From Candidatus Roseilinea mizusawaensis (lineage in GTDB: Bacteria; Chloroflexota; Anaerolineae; J036; Brachytrichaceae): a stretch of 64,000 bases of DNA. This document shows positions 35,362 to 46,900 of this stretch, one piece after another. Location: positions 28,473-92,472 of the forward strand of contig JAEANN010000026.1 in assembly GCA_016841965.1 (NCBI GenBank), written 5' to 3'. Under the pieces are notes generated by a model, which was not told where the DNA came from, did not search any database, and worked only from the letters and a program-made list of their open reading frames with translations. A program made the position numbers and the translations under genes. Within the stretch, counting starts at the first letter, position 1. Every line of letters starts with the position of its first letter.

Positions 35362-36147
35362 TTAGGGGATCGGCGCAGGATGACGCATGAGAATGTAACC
35401 ACAAGCGCGCACAAAATCAACGACACGGTAGCCGCGGGCCAAATAGGCTGTGAACGCCTGGCGCGTAGCCATACGCCAGGCGCGCGCCGTAGACATGTCT
35501 GTGGCGCGCACGACGTCAATATCATCGGGGATCTGAATGCACACGACGGCGGCCTGCAACGAGACATCCAGATCAGCCGGCCTATCCTTCACATTACGCA
35601 GCGCAATCGGCAGGCTGTCGAGATCGGCCCACATCCTGTTGGTCTGTGGAGCATCAAGCCACCATTCCACCCACAAGCGGTCGATTGGCGCGCCGGCATC
35701 GCGTGTGTCGCTGAGCGCGGCATAGGCATCCGGCAGATATACCGGTGACATGGCTCCCAGCTTGTGCAGGTTCAGGTGTGCATTGCGCGCGCGCAATGGG
35801 TCGAACGTCCAGCACATCAAGCGCAGGCCACGTGCCAGCGCGTGGGCGGCCTGCGCGCGCTTGAGCGCCTCGCCAAGGCCGCGCCCCTGATACGCCGGCA
35901 AAACAGCCAGCCGTTGTGAACGATGGTAGAACACGCCGTCGTCACTCAGGCCCACATATCCGAACACACAGCCCACCATGGCAGAGCCATCGAATGCACC
36001 GAGCACTGCGCCGCCGGCCCGCGCAAACGATTGCAGCAACGGATAGGGAATAACATTCAGATCACTTAACCCCATGACCTGAGACTGCAACTGCTCGCAG
36101 GCTTTGTATTCCTCAAATGTTGCAATCGGTCTGATATCGTAGTTCAT
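35362..36147 (-). CDS. GNAT-family acetyltransferase (COG3375-like)
   Basis: 261 residues from ATG 36147 (MNYDIRPIATFEEYKACEQLQ); an in-frame ATG at 36177 adds ten residues and overlaps the upstream gene. RLAVLPAYQGRGLGEALKRAQ is the acetyl-CoA loop. LMCWTFDPLRARNAHLNLHKLGA is diagnostic of the COG3375 group of predicted acetyltransferases, as is VEWWLDAPQTNRM. The acceptor is unknown. A 16-bp direct repeat (GTTCATGGCTAGA) precedes the start. Confidence 0.82.
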   Translation of the reverse strand: MNYDIRPIATFEEYKACEQLQSQVMGLSDLNVIPYPLLQSFARAGGAVLGAFDGSAMVGCVFGYVGLSDDGVFYHRSQRLAVLPAYQGRGLGEALKRAQAAHALARGLRLMCWTFDPLRARNAHLNLHKLGAMSPVYLPDAYAALSDTRDAGAPIDRLWVEWWLDAPQTNRMWADLDSLPIALRNVKDRPADLDVSLQAAVVCIQIPDDIDVVRATDMSTARAWRMATRQAFTAYLARGYRVVDFVRACGYILMRHPAPIP

Positions 36148-36163
36148 GGCTAGAAGTTCATGG

Positions 36164-36751
36164 CTAGAGTTGATCAAGCACAGTCCACTCAGGATAGATC
36201 ACGCCGGCGTCATCGATGAGAATGCGCCCCACGGTTGGCAGACCGCTCACGCGCGCGTCGATGCACACAGCACCGGGGTTATAGAACAACGCGCCATCTT
36301 GCCACACACCGCACAACTGATGCGAATGCCCGAAGACTACGATATCTGCCTCTGGAGGTCTGGCCCGCGCTAGGCGCTTGATGATGGCCTGGTTGATCCG
36401 CGCGCGGGTCGGGCGCGTTCCCAGATGCATCAATTTATCGAGCATGGTATAGCCGAAGTTGAGGTGACCATGGGTCATCCAGATCACGCGATTACCCACA
36501 CGCACAGTGACCTGCGCCGGCAGCGTGTGATCATGTGTTCCAGTGCTGTACTGCCAGTGAACGTTGCCGCGCACGGCATACAGCGGCGCGAGCGCGCGCA
36601 ACGGCTCCAGAATGGATAGATCCTCCACATCGCCGGCGTGCAGAATCAGATCGCAGCCATGGAAATGCTGCAGAATGCCCGGCGGCAGCGCCAGCAAGCG
36701 ATGGGGCACATGCGTATCAGAGAGCACGCCGATGATGTGTCGCCAGGCCAT
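36164..36751 (-). CDS. YfcE/MJ0936-family metallophosphoesterase
   Basis: 195 residues. Calcineurin-like core with GVLSDTHVPHRLLALP, LILHAGDVEDLS, VRGNVHWQY (usually GNxD), WMTHGHLNFGYTM and VVFGHSHQLCGVW, then FYNPGAVCIDARVSGLPTVG. This is the YfcE group of small phosphodiesterases or phosphatases with two metal ions. The natural substrate is not known for most members. It overlaps the start region of the GNAT gene, suggesting one transcript. Confidence 0.88.
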   Translation of the reverse strand: MAWRHIIGVLSDTHVPHRLLALPPGILQHFHGCDLILHAGDVEDLSILEPLRALAPLYAVRGNVHWQYSTGTHDHTLPAQVTVRVGNRVIWMTHGHLNFGYTMLDKLMHLGTRPTRARINQAIIKRLARARPPEADIVVFGHSHQLCGVWQDGALFYNPGAVCIDARVSGLPTVGRILIDDAGVIYPEWTVLDQL

Positions 36752-36784
36752 ACTGATAAACTATCTTACCATCGAGCATTCGAC

Positions 36785-36824
36785 GATTGAGGTATTCGAT
36801 GACTGCATGATTCGCCCCTCAATC
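36785..36824 (+). promoter_or_regulatory. Leader hairpin upstream of trpC
   Basis: GATTGAGG (36785-36792) pairs perfectly with CCTCAATC (36817-36824) around 24 nt that includes partly complementary sequence. It lies 50 bp before trpC and may be part of its leader. No peptide rich in Trp codons was found, so attenuation is not supported. Confidence 0.25.
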
Positions 36825-36856
36825 ACCAAACAAACACCAAACAAACACCAAACAAA
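36824..36856. repeat. 11-bp tandem repeat x3 in the trpC leader
   Basis: CACCAAACAAA repeated perfectly at 36824, 36835 and 36846, an A/C-rich island in otherwise GC-rich DNA, 20 bp before the trpC ATG. Confidence 0.9.
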
Positions 36857-36876
36857 CTCAGACACTGAATCACACA

Positions 36877-37725
36877 ATGTCTCAATCGATCCTGGATCGG
36901 ATTCTGGAGCACAAGCGCGCGGTGGAAGTGCCCCGGCGCAAGCGCGACATGCCGCTGGCGCAGGTGCGCGAGATGGCCGAAAAGGCGCCGCGGGCGCGCG
37001 ACTTTGCAGGCGCCTTGCAACGCGCAGATGGCCGGGTGGCGCTAATTGCGGAAGTGAAGCGCGCTTCACCGTCTCGAGGCGAGCTGGTTACAGGCCACTT
37101 CGATCCGGCCGGCCTGGCGCGCACCTATGAAGCCAACGGCGCGTCCGCCATCAGCGTGCTGACAGACCAGACTTTTTTCAAGGGCGCGCTCGAACATTTG
37201 ACGCAGGTCAAGCGCCAGACACATCTTCCCGTACTGCGCAAGGATTTCATCATCGACGCCTATCAGGTGTATGAGGCGCGCGCAGCCGGCGCAGACGCGG
37301 CGCTGCTCATCGTCGCTGCATTAGACGACGCGGCGCTGCGCGATCTGCACGCCCTGATTGCGGCGCTGCACATGACGCCGCTGGTCGAAGTGCACACTGA
37401 AGCTGAAGTCGAGCGCGCTTTGCGCGCCGGCGCACGAGTCATCGGCGTAAACAACCGCGATCTGGGCACATTCATCACAGACATCGACACAACCCGACGC
37501 TGCGCACGCGCCCTGTTTGGCGCGCAACAAGCGACAGATGACAAGCGGACGCCGATTGTGCTGGTGTCCGAAAGCGGCATCTTCACGCCGCAGCATGTGG
37601 CGACAGTGGCCGGCCACGGCGCCTGCGCCGTGCTGGTGGGCGAGTCGATCATCACTTCCGGCGACATCCCTGCACAAACGCGCGCGCTGTCAGGCGTGCC
37701 GCGCGCCACCCCCACAACTGCATGA
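36877..37725 (+). CDS. trpC: Indole-3-glycerol phosphate synthase
   Basis: 282 residues. Closes the indole ring from carboxyphenylaminodeoxyribulose phosphate in tryptophan synthesis. TIM-barrel motifs: LIAEVKRASPSRGEL (catalytic Glu-x-Lys), SVLTDQTFFKG, PVLRKDFIIDAYQVYEARAAGADAALLI, VGVNNRDLGTF-like VIGVNNRDLGTF and VLVSESGIFTPQHV, ending with VLVGESIIT. First gene of a trpC-methyltransferase-trpF run. Confidence 0.95.
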   Translation: MSQSILDRILEHKRAVEVPRRKRDMPLAQVREMAEKAPRARDFAGALQRADGRVALIAEVKRASPSRGELVTGHFDPAGLARTYEANGASAISVLTDQTFFKGALEHLTQVKRQTHLPVLRKDFIIDAYQVYEARAAGADAALLIVAALDDAALRDLHALIAALHMTPLVEVHTEAEVERALRAGARVIGVNNRDLGTFITDIDTTRRCARALFGAQQATDDKRTPIVLVSESGIFTPQHVATVAGHGACAVLVGESIITSGDIPAQTRALSGVPRATPTTA

Positions 37726-37731
37726 ACGCTG

Positions 37732-38556
37732 ATGAACACTTACCTGCAAGCCAACCTTAAATTGTGGAACGCCTGGGCCGCCCTGCACGCCGGCCTGAAG
37801 TCCGAAGCGTACAGTTACAACATCGACGCCTTCAAGGCCGGCCGCTCGACACTCTATCAGCTCGACATCGACGAGGTAGGAGACGTGGCCGGCAAGTCGC
37901 TGCTGCACCTGCAATGCCACATCGGGCTGGACACGCTGTCGTGGGCGCGGCGCGGCGCGCAGGTGGTCGGCGCGGACTTCTCCGACACAGCCATCGCCGT
38001 CGCGCAACAGGTCAGTGACGAACTGGGCTTGGGCGGGCGCTTCGTGCATAGCAACCTCTACGATCTGCCCGACGCGCTGAACGAGCAGTTCGACGTGGTG
38101 TACACCTCCTATGGTGTGCTGTCGTGGCTGCCGGACATCCCGCGTTGGGGGCAGATCGTGGGCCATTTTCTGAAGCCGGGCGGCGTGTTTTACATTGCCG
38201 AGATTCACCCGTTTCTGTATGTGTTCGATGAGCGCAACGCCGGCAGCATCGGCGAGTTGCGCGTCAGCTACCCGTACTTCCATCAGCCCGAGCCGACAGC
38301 GTGGCCGGTGCAGGGCAGCTACGCCGATCCGACCGCGCAGATTGGAGCGCTGACCGAGTATGGCTGGTTCTTCTCGCTGAGCGATGTCATCAATGCACTC
38401 ATCGACGCCGGCTTGACCATTGAGTTCGTGCGCGAATATCCCTTCTGCTGTTTCAAAGCTCTGTCGTTCCTGGAGCGCCACGATGATGGCTGGTGGTATC
38501 CACCTGACGGCCAATATCTGCTCCCGATGACTTTCACATTGCGAGCGCACAAATGA
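37732..38556 (+). CDS. Class I SAM-dependent methyltransferase between trpC and trpF
   Basis: 274 residues. Motif I is LLHLQCHIGLDTLSWARRGAQ (HLQCHxGxDT is typical of a Chloroflexota/actinobacterial-type methyltransferase group), followed by VVGADFSDTAIAVA and FDVVYTSYGVLSWLPD. The post-motif FLKPGGVFYIAEIHPF is present. The acceptor is unknown and no role in tryptophan synthesis is established. It starts 6 bp after trpC, and its stop overlaps the trpF start (ATGA), so all three are probably cotranslated. Confidence 0.85.
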   Translation: MNTYLQANLKLWNAWAALHAGLKSEAYSYNIDAFKAGRSTLYQLDIDEVGDVAGKSLLHLQCHIGLDTLSWARRGAQVVGADFSDTAIAVAQQVSDELGLGGRFVHSNLYDLPDALNEQFDVVYTSYGVLSWLPDIPRWGQIVGHFLKPGGVFYIAEIHPFLYVFDERNAGSIGELRVSYPYFHQPEPTAWPVQGSYADPTAQIGALTEYGWFFSLSDVINALIDAGLTIEFVREYPFCCFKALSFLERHDDGWWYPPDGQYLLPMTFTLRAHK

Positions 38557-39194
38557 CGGTTGTCAAAATCTGCGGCCTGACCAATCTCGACGACGCGCAA
38601 TGCGCAGTCGAAGCCGGCGCGGAGCTGCTGGGCTTCATCCTGTATCCCAAAAGCCCGCGCTTCATTCCGCCCGCGTGCATTGCACCGATCACCGCTGCGC
38701 TCCGAGAGCTGGCGCCGGCGGTGGTCATGGTGGGCGTGTTCGTCAACGCGACGCCGGACGACGTGGCGCGCGCGCTGGACGAAGCCGGCCTGCACTTGGC
38801 CCAGCTCAGCGGTGATGAGCCGCCCGATCACCTGCGCGCGCTACAAGGCCGGGCCTACAAAGCTGTGCGTGAAGCCGCCCAGGCAGACATATACCTGTCC
38901 GCAATCCAAAATCCAAAATCCAGAGTCCAGAATCGGCCCGACTTGTTGCTTGACGCCAACCACCCCACCCTGTATGGCGGCAGCGGCATGCGCGCCGATG
39001 AATCGTTGGCGGCGACGTTGTCGCGGCAATGCCGGCTGTTGCTGGCCGGCGGCCTAACACCCGACAACGTGGCCGACGCCATCCGTGTTGCCCGGCCCTG
39101 GGGCGTGGATGTCTCAAGCGGAATCGAGAGCGCGCCGGGGCGCAAGGATCACGCTAAAGTGCGCGCCTTTATCGCCGCCGCCAAAGGTGTTTGA
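38553..39194 (+). CDS. trpF: Phosphoribosylanthranilate isomerase with an inserted repeat
   Basis: 213 residues. TrpF isomerises N-(5-phosphoribosyl)anthranilate. VVKICGLTNLDDAQCAVEAGAELLGFILYPKSPRF has the catalytic Cys; VGVFVNATPDD, LHLAQLSGDEPP, DLLLDANHPTLYGGSGM (catalytic Asp) and LLAGGLTPDNVADAI complete the barrel. Residues about 117-129 (SAIQNPKSRVQNR) are encoded by a heptamer repeat (38903-38934) and have no counterpart in typical TrpF, so they look like an in-frame insertion before the catalytic Asp strand. ATGA overlap with the preceding gene. Confidence 0.93.
   Translation: MTVVKICGLTNLDDAQCAVEAGAELLGFILYPKSPRFIPPACIAPITAALRELAPAVVMVGVFVNATPDDVARALDEAGLHLAQLSGDEPPDHLRALQGRAYKAVREAAQADIYLSAIQNPKSRVQNRPDLLLDANHPTLYGGSGMRADESLAATLSRQCRLLLAGGLTPDNVADAIRVARPWGVDVSSGIESAPGRKDHAKVRAFIAAAKGV
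38903..38934. repeat. Heptamer tandem repeat inside trpF
   Basis: AATCCAA at 38903 and 38910, AATCCAG at 38917, AGTCCAG at 38924 and AATC at 38931. The AT-rich 7-nt repeat contrasts sharply with its GC-rich surroundings and encodes an apparent insertion. Confidence 0.9.
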
Positions 39195-39202
39195 TCCTAT
39201 AA

Positions 39203-39290
39203 AAACCACAAAGAAACAAAGGGCGCGCAGAGCCAGGCAGGTCCGACCTCTACCCTCTTTGTATTCTTCGTGTCTTCATGGTTCCCTCAC
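39203..39290. repeat. Hairpin repeat (AACCAC-AAAGAAAC family)
   Basis: Left arm AACCACAAAGAAACAAAGGG; right arm CCCTCTTTGTATTCTTCGTG followed by TCTTCATGGTT, whose complement is close to the left arm. The same family occurs at 62104-62230, 62665-62968 and 63764-64000. Confidence 0.75.
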
Positions 39291-39310
39291 AGGCCCCCTG
39301 GCGCCAAACC

Positions 39311-39490
39311 TCAAAACGTCACGCCGACTTTGATGGTGGTTTCGGGCCGGCTGAAGATCGCAGCCAGCGCAGCAGGTGCACGCTCGAACGGCACAATCGG
39401 CGTGACCAGCCCTTTGCCGGTGATCAGACCGCTGCAAAAGAGATCGGCTACCGTCTGAGTACGAACATTGCTGCGCAGGCATTGTAATGC
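39311..39490 (-). pseudogene. Remnant of a zinc-dependent alcohol dehydrogenase C-terminus
   Basis: The minus-strand frame ending at 39311 reads VRTQTVADLFCSGLITGKG, then PIVPFERAPAALAAIF, then TTIKVGVTF. That is the usual end of medium-chain dehydrogenases (lower-domain helix, catalytic-domain strand P-x-E-x-A-P-x-A, then IKVxV). Nothing upstream continues the protein; trpB begins at 39533. It is therefore a short 3' fragment of a lost gene. Confidence 0.55.
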
Positions 39491-39512
39491 GCCAGGGCGC
39501 ATGTCTGTCGTC

Positions 39513-39518
39513 TACAAT
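39513..39518 (+). promoter_or_regulatory. -10 box of trpB
   Basis: TACAAT, 14 nt before the trpB ATG. Very short leader and no SD. Confidence 0.45.
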
Positions 39519-39532
39519 ATCGTCTCTGAGCT

Positions 39533-40831
<1,299 letters not shown>

Positions 40832-40835
40832 GCAG

Positions 40836-41774
40836 ATGAACGAGGACACACAGCAGACAACGCAGAGAATCTGCGATGGCGACTCGGCCCTGGCCGTGGA
40901 CGACGCCGGCAAAGAGCACGTCATCACCGTTCAGGCCGGCAAGAAATTCGAGACCCATCGCGGCATCATTTACTTCGATCAGGTGATCGGTCAACCGTGG
41001 GGCTGCCTCATTCAATCCACCCAGGGACATCCCTATCTGTTCGTGCCGCCCAGCACAGCCGACCTCATCCGCCACATCAAGCGCAAGTCGCAGGTCATCT
41101 TTCCCAAAGACAGCGCGTATATCGTGATGCGGCTGGACGTCAAGCCGGGTAAGCGCGTGCTGGAATCGGGCTGCGGGAGCGGCGGACTTACACTCGCGCT
41201 GGCCACCGCTGTCGCGCCCACCGGCCACGTATACAGCCAGGAGATTCGCGAAGACTTCATCGCATTGACCCAGCGCAACATGCAGAAGGCCGGCCTCGAC
41301 CGCTGGGTGACTTTCATTCACGCCGACGCCACGCAGGGCTTTCAAGTCGATGAGCCGGTCGATGCCGTCTTCATCGACATCCCGCAACCGTGGACGTGCC
41401 TGGCCGAGGCGCGCGCCGCGCTAAAAAACGGCGGCTTTTTCGGCGCGCTTGTCCCCACAACCAATCAAGTGCAGGATGTGCTGCGCGGATTGGAACGCAA
41501 CGCCTTCGGATTGGTCGAAGTCGAGGAAGTGTTATTGCGGGCCTATAAACCTGTGCCAGACCGGTTGCGCCCGCGCGATCGCATGATCGCCCACACCGGC
41601 TACCTGATCTTCGCCCGCGCCGCCGTCAAGCCGCTGTTCGCCTTCGGCTCGCGCGAAGCCAAAGCGCGCGCCGAACGCGAAGCGCGCGCCGAACGCGAAG
41701 CGCACGCCGAACGCGAAGCGCGCGCCGAACGCGAAGCGCGGGCCGAAGGGGGCGTTATCATTTCTAGCCCCTAA
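40836..41774 (+). CDS. trmI: tRNA (adenine-58-N1)-methyltransferase TrmI
   Basis: 312 residues. N-terminal small beta domain (GKKFETHRGIIYFDQVIGQPWG), then SAYIVMRLDVKPGKRVLESGCGSGGLTLALA as SAM motif I, VYSQEIREDFIALTQRNMQKAGL, and DAVFIDIPQPWTCL, the DxPxPW active-site motif of TrmI/Trm61. It methylates A58 in the T-loop of tRNA. The C-terminus carries a repetitive AEREAR tail from an 18-nt repeat (41664-41749) that is not part of the conserved fold. Probably cotranscribed with trpB. Confidence 0.93.
   Translation: MNEDTQQTTQRICDGDSALAVDDAGKEHVITVQAGKKFETHRGIIYFDQVIGQPWGCLIQSTQGHPYLFVPPSTADLIRHIKRKSQVIFPKDSAYIVMRLDVKPGKRVLESGCGSGGLTLALATAVAPTGHVYSQEIREDFIALTQRNMQKAGLDRWVTFIHADATQGFQVDEPVDAVFIDIPQPWTCLAEARAALKNGGFFGALVPTTNQVQDVLRGLERNAFGLVEVEEVLLRAYKPVPDRLRPRDRMIAHTGYLIFARAAVKPLFAFGSREAKARAEREARAEREAHAEREARAEREARAEGGVIISSP
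41664..41749. repeat. 18-nt in-frame tandem repeat, about 4.8 copies
   Basis: GCGCGCGCCGAACGCGAA at 41664, 41682, 41700, 41718 and a partial copy at 41736, encoding (Ala-Arg-Ala-Glu-Arg-Glu)n at the TrmI C-terminus. Confidence 0.92.
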
Positions 41775-41789
41775 CAACTTGTTCAGGGG
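41768..41789 (+). other. Hairpin across the trmI stop, before the xdh SD
   Basis: CCCCTAACAA pairs with TTGTTCAGGGG with one bulged base (41768-41789). No T-run follows. The SD AGGAG (41791-41795) begins 1 nt later and is 6 nt before ATG 41802, so the stem could influence translation of the downstream gene. Confidence 0.4.
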
Positions 41790-41801
41790 CAGGAGCCAGC
41801 A

Positions 41802-44871
<3,070 letters not shown>

Positions 44872-44888
<17 letters not shown>

Positions 44889-45906
44889 CCCATCACCTGC
44901 CGCTGCGAGCGCGGCTGCGAGCGCGGCTGCGAGCGCGGCTGCGAGCGCGGCTGCGAGCGCCGCTTCAAACCCTGAATCACAGGCCACAGCCGAACAAAAG
45001 CAGAGCGCCGAAGCGCTGTCTGAAGTGCAGGAATATCTGGACGTCAACCAGCAACGGCGCAGGGTGCTGCCGCGCGCCGTGCTGGTAGGCGTGAGCGCCG
45101 GCTGCGTGGCTGTGCTGTTTCGCTTGCTGCTGGCCGAAGCCGACGCGCTGCGGAATGCGTTGATTGGGTGGTCGCGTCAGGCGCCGGCAATCGGCTGGCT
45201 GGCGGCCATGCTGTTCAGCGCGGCAGGGGCCGGCGTCTCGGTCTTGCTGTTGCAGCAGTTTGCGCCCGAAACACGCGGCAGCGGCATTCCACATTTGAAA
45301 GGCGTGCTAAGTCGCCTGCGTGAGATGTGCTGGCGGCGCGTGCTGCCGGTTAAGCTGATCGGTGGTGTATTGGCCCTGGGCAGCGGCCTAGCGCTGGGGC
45401 GCGAAGGGCCGACGGTGCAAATGGGGGGCGCGATCGGCGACGCCATAGCGCGCGGACTGAAGGCTGCGCCACGGGAACGCCTGACCCTGACGGCAGCCGG
45501 CGCCGGGGCCGGCCTGGCGGCGGCGTTCAACGCGCCGCTGTCCGGCGTGATCTTTGTGCTGGAAGAGATGCAGCGCGATTTTCGGCCAATTGTGTTCGGG
45601 GCGGCATTTATCAGCGCCGTGGTAGCCGACATCGTGTCGCGTCTGGTGTCTGGGCAAGGGCCGGTGTTTGCAGCGCCGGCCTACGCCATGGCGCCACTCA
45701 GCTCACTGCCGGCTTTTGTCGTGTTAGGCGTGGCAGCCGGGATACTGGGCGTGGCATTCAATCGCAGCCTGCTCAAAATGGGGGACTGGGTGGGCCGGTG
45801 GCCGCGCCGGCGCAAACTGGCTATGCGCATCACCGCAATGGTCGCGCCCGAAGCGTCGCACAGCCTGAGCATGCTGCGACACGGCTGCCAGGCTGAGGGC
45901 GATTGA
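44872..45906 (+). pseudogene. Chloride channel (ClC) protein, C-terminal half missing
   Basis: 344 residues, while bacterial ClC proteins are usually 400-470 or longer. The N-terminal half is well conserved: RGSGIPHLKGVL (GSGIPx), LALGREGPTVQMGGA (GREGP), AFNAPLSGVIFVLEEMQRDF. After SLLKMGDWVGRWPRRRKL the sequence ends in 29 unrelated residues, so the second inverted half with the inner-gate Tyr and the third selectivity-filter element is lost. No other frame continues it up to proC. The N-terminal Ala/Ser tract comes from a 12-nt repeat (44902-44961). It overlaps the molybdenum hydroxylase gene by 17 bp. Probably inactive. Confidence 0.7.
44902..44961. repeat. 12-nt in-frame tandem repeat x5
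   Basis: GCTGCGAGCGCG at 44902, 44914, 44926, 44938 and 44950, encoding (Ala-Ala-Ser-Ala)n at the N-terminus of the ClC fragment. Confidence 0.9.
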
Positions 45907-45942
45907 GGCGCGGCCGGCGTCACGCCGACGACTCGGCGCCGG

Positions 45943-46770
45943 TCATTCAGCGGCTTTCTTGCCCAGCGCCACGCTGCGCTCATAGGCTGCCCACACTGCG
46001 CGGGCCAGCACCGTGCGCAGGCCGCCTTCTTCCAGGATGTAAAGGGCTTCGGCGGTAGTGCCGGCCGGCGAAGTCACCTGATTGCGCAATTGGGCCACGT
46101 GTTGACCGGATTGGATCGCGTAATCCACGCTACCCTTCACCGTCTGCATCACCAGATATTCAGCCACCGCGCGCGAAAAGCCCAGATGCACGGCCACGTC
46201 GATCAAGGCCTCCATGAAGAGAAACACATAGGCCGGGCCGGTGCCGCTGAGCGCGGTGACCATGTCGAGGTAGTGTTCGTCCTCGAAGAACACTTCCTTG
46301 CCCATGCACTGCAAAATGACGCGCGCCTGCTCGCGCTGTGTCTCGGTCACGGCCGGGGTGCAGGTCCAACCGGTGATGCCCTCGCCGATCTGAGCCGGCG
46401 TGTTGGGCATGGCACGCACAATGGGATGCCCGTCCCCCAGCCCTTCGGCGATGCGGCGGATAGGCACGCCGGCGGCGATGGAAATCACCAGCGTGTCCGA
46501 GGGGATATGGCCGCGCAGCCCTTGCAACACCGGCAGCATCACTTGCGGCTTGACCGAGAGGATGACGACATGCGCCCCCTCGACGGCTTCGGTGTTGCTG
46601 GCCGTGACACGAATTCCAAAATCGCCGGCCAGTTTGATCCGACGGGCTTCAAGCGGTTCGGCTATCACAATGGCATTTGGTTGCACCAGGTTGCTGCGCA
46701 ACAGACTGCGCGTGATGGCCTCACCCATCACACCGCCCCCAATGAACGCGATCTTACGATTGCTCAACAT
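45943..46770 (-). CDS. proC: Pyrroline-5-carboxylate reductase
   Basis: 275 residues from ATG 46770 (MLSNRKIAFIGGGVMGEAI). Last step of proline synthesis, NAD(P)H-dependent. Motifs: the GGGVMGEA dinucleotide site, VILSVKPQVM, ISIAAGVPI, RAMPNTPAQIGEG, TALSGTGPAYVFLFMEALIDVAVHLG and VTSPAGTTAEAL. The typical length confirms this start; the frame stays open upstream to 47157 but that part is antisense to mreB. It is divergent from mreB. Confidence 0.95.
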   Translation of the reverse strand: MLSNRKIAFIGGGVMGEAITRSLLRSNLVQPNAIVIAEPLEARRIKLAGDFGIRVTASNTEAVEGAHVVILSVKPQVMLPVLQGLRGHIPSDTLVISIAAGVPIRRIAEGLGDGHPIVRAMPNTPAQIGEGITGWTCTPAVTETQREQARVILQCMGKEVFFEDEHYLDMVTALSGTGPAYVFLFMEALIDVAVHLGFSRAVAEYLVMQTVKGSVDYAIQSGQHVAQLRNQVTSPAGTTAEALYILEEGGLRTVLARAVWAAYERSVALGKKAAE

Positions 46771-46868
46771 AACCCATTTACCCTTTTGGTGCGCCTGGGG
46801 GTAAAACGCCCGTCCGACCCTCAATCGCCAAGCCCAGGCGGAAAAGTCACCCAGTTGCGCCGATAGTC

Positions 46869-46874
46869 TATAAT
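46869..46874 (+). promoter_or_regulatory. -10 box of the mre operon
   Basis: TATAAT, 26 nt before the mreB ATG; an SD GAGGGA (46888-46893) lies between. The region at -35 (GTCACC, 17 nt upstream) is weak. Confidence 0.55.
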
Positions 46875-46900
46875 GGCGTGAGTATACGAGGGAAAACTGG

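Noticed and set aside
36164..36751. sbcD partner for sbcC
   Set aside because: The protein has 195 residues and YfcE motifs; SbcD is about 380-400 residues with a capping domain.
36760..36876. T-box or trp attenuator upstream of trpC
   Set aside because: No T-box consensus, no Trp-codon leader peptide and no terminator/antiterminator pair; only a hairpin and an 11-bp repeat.
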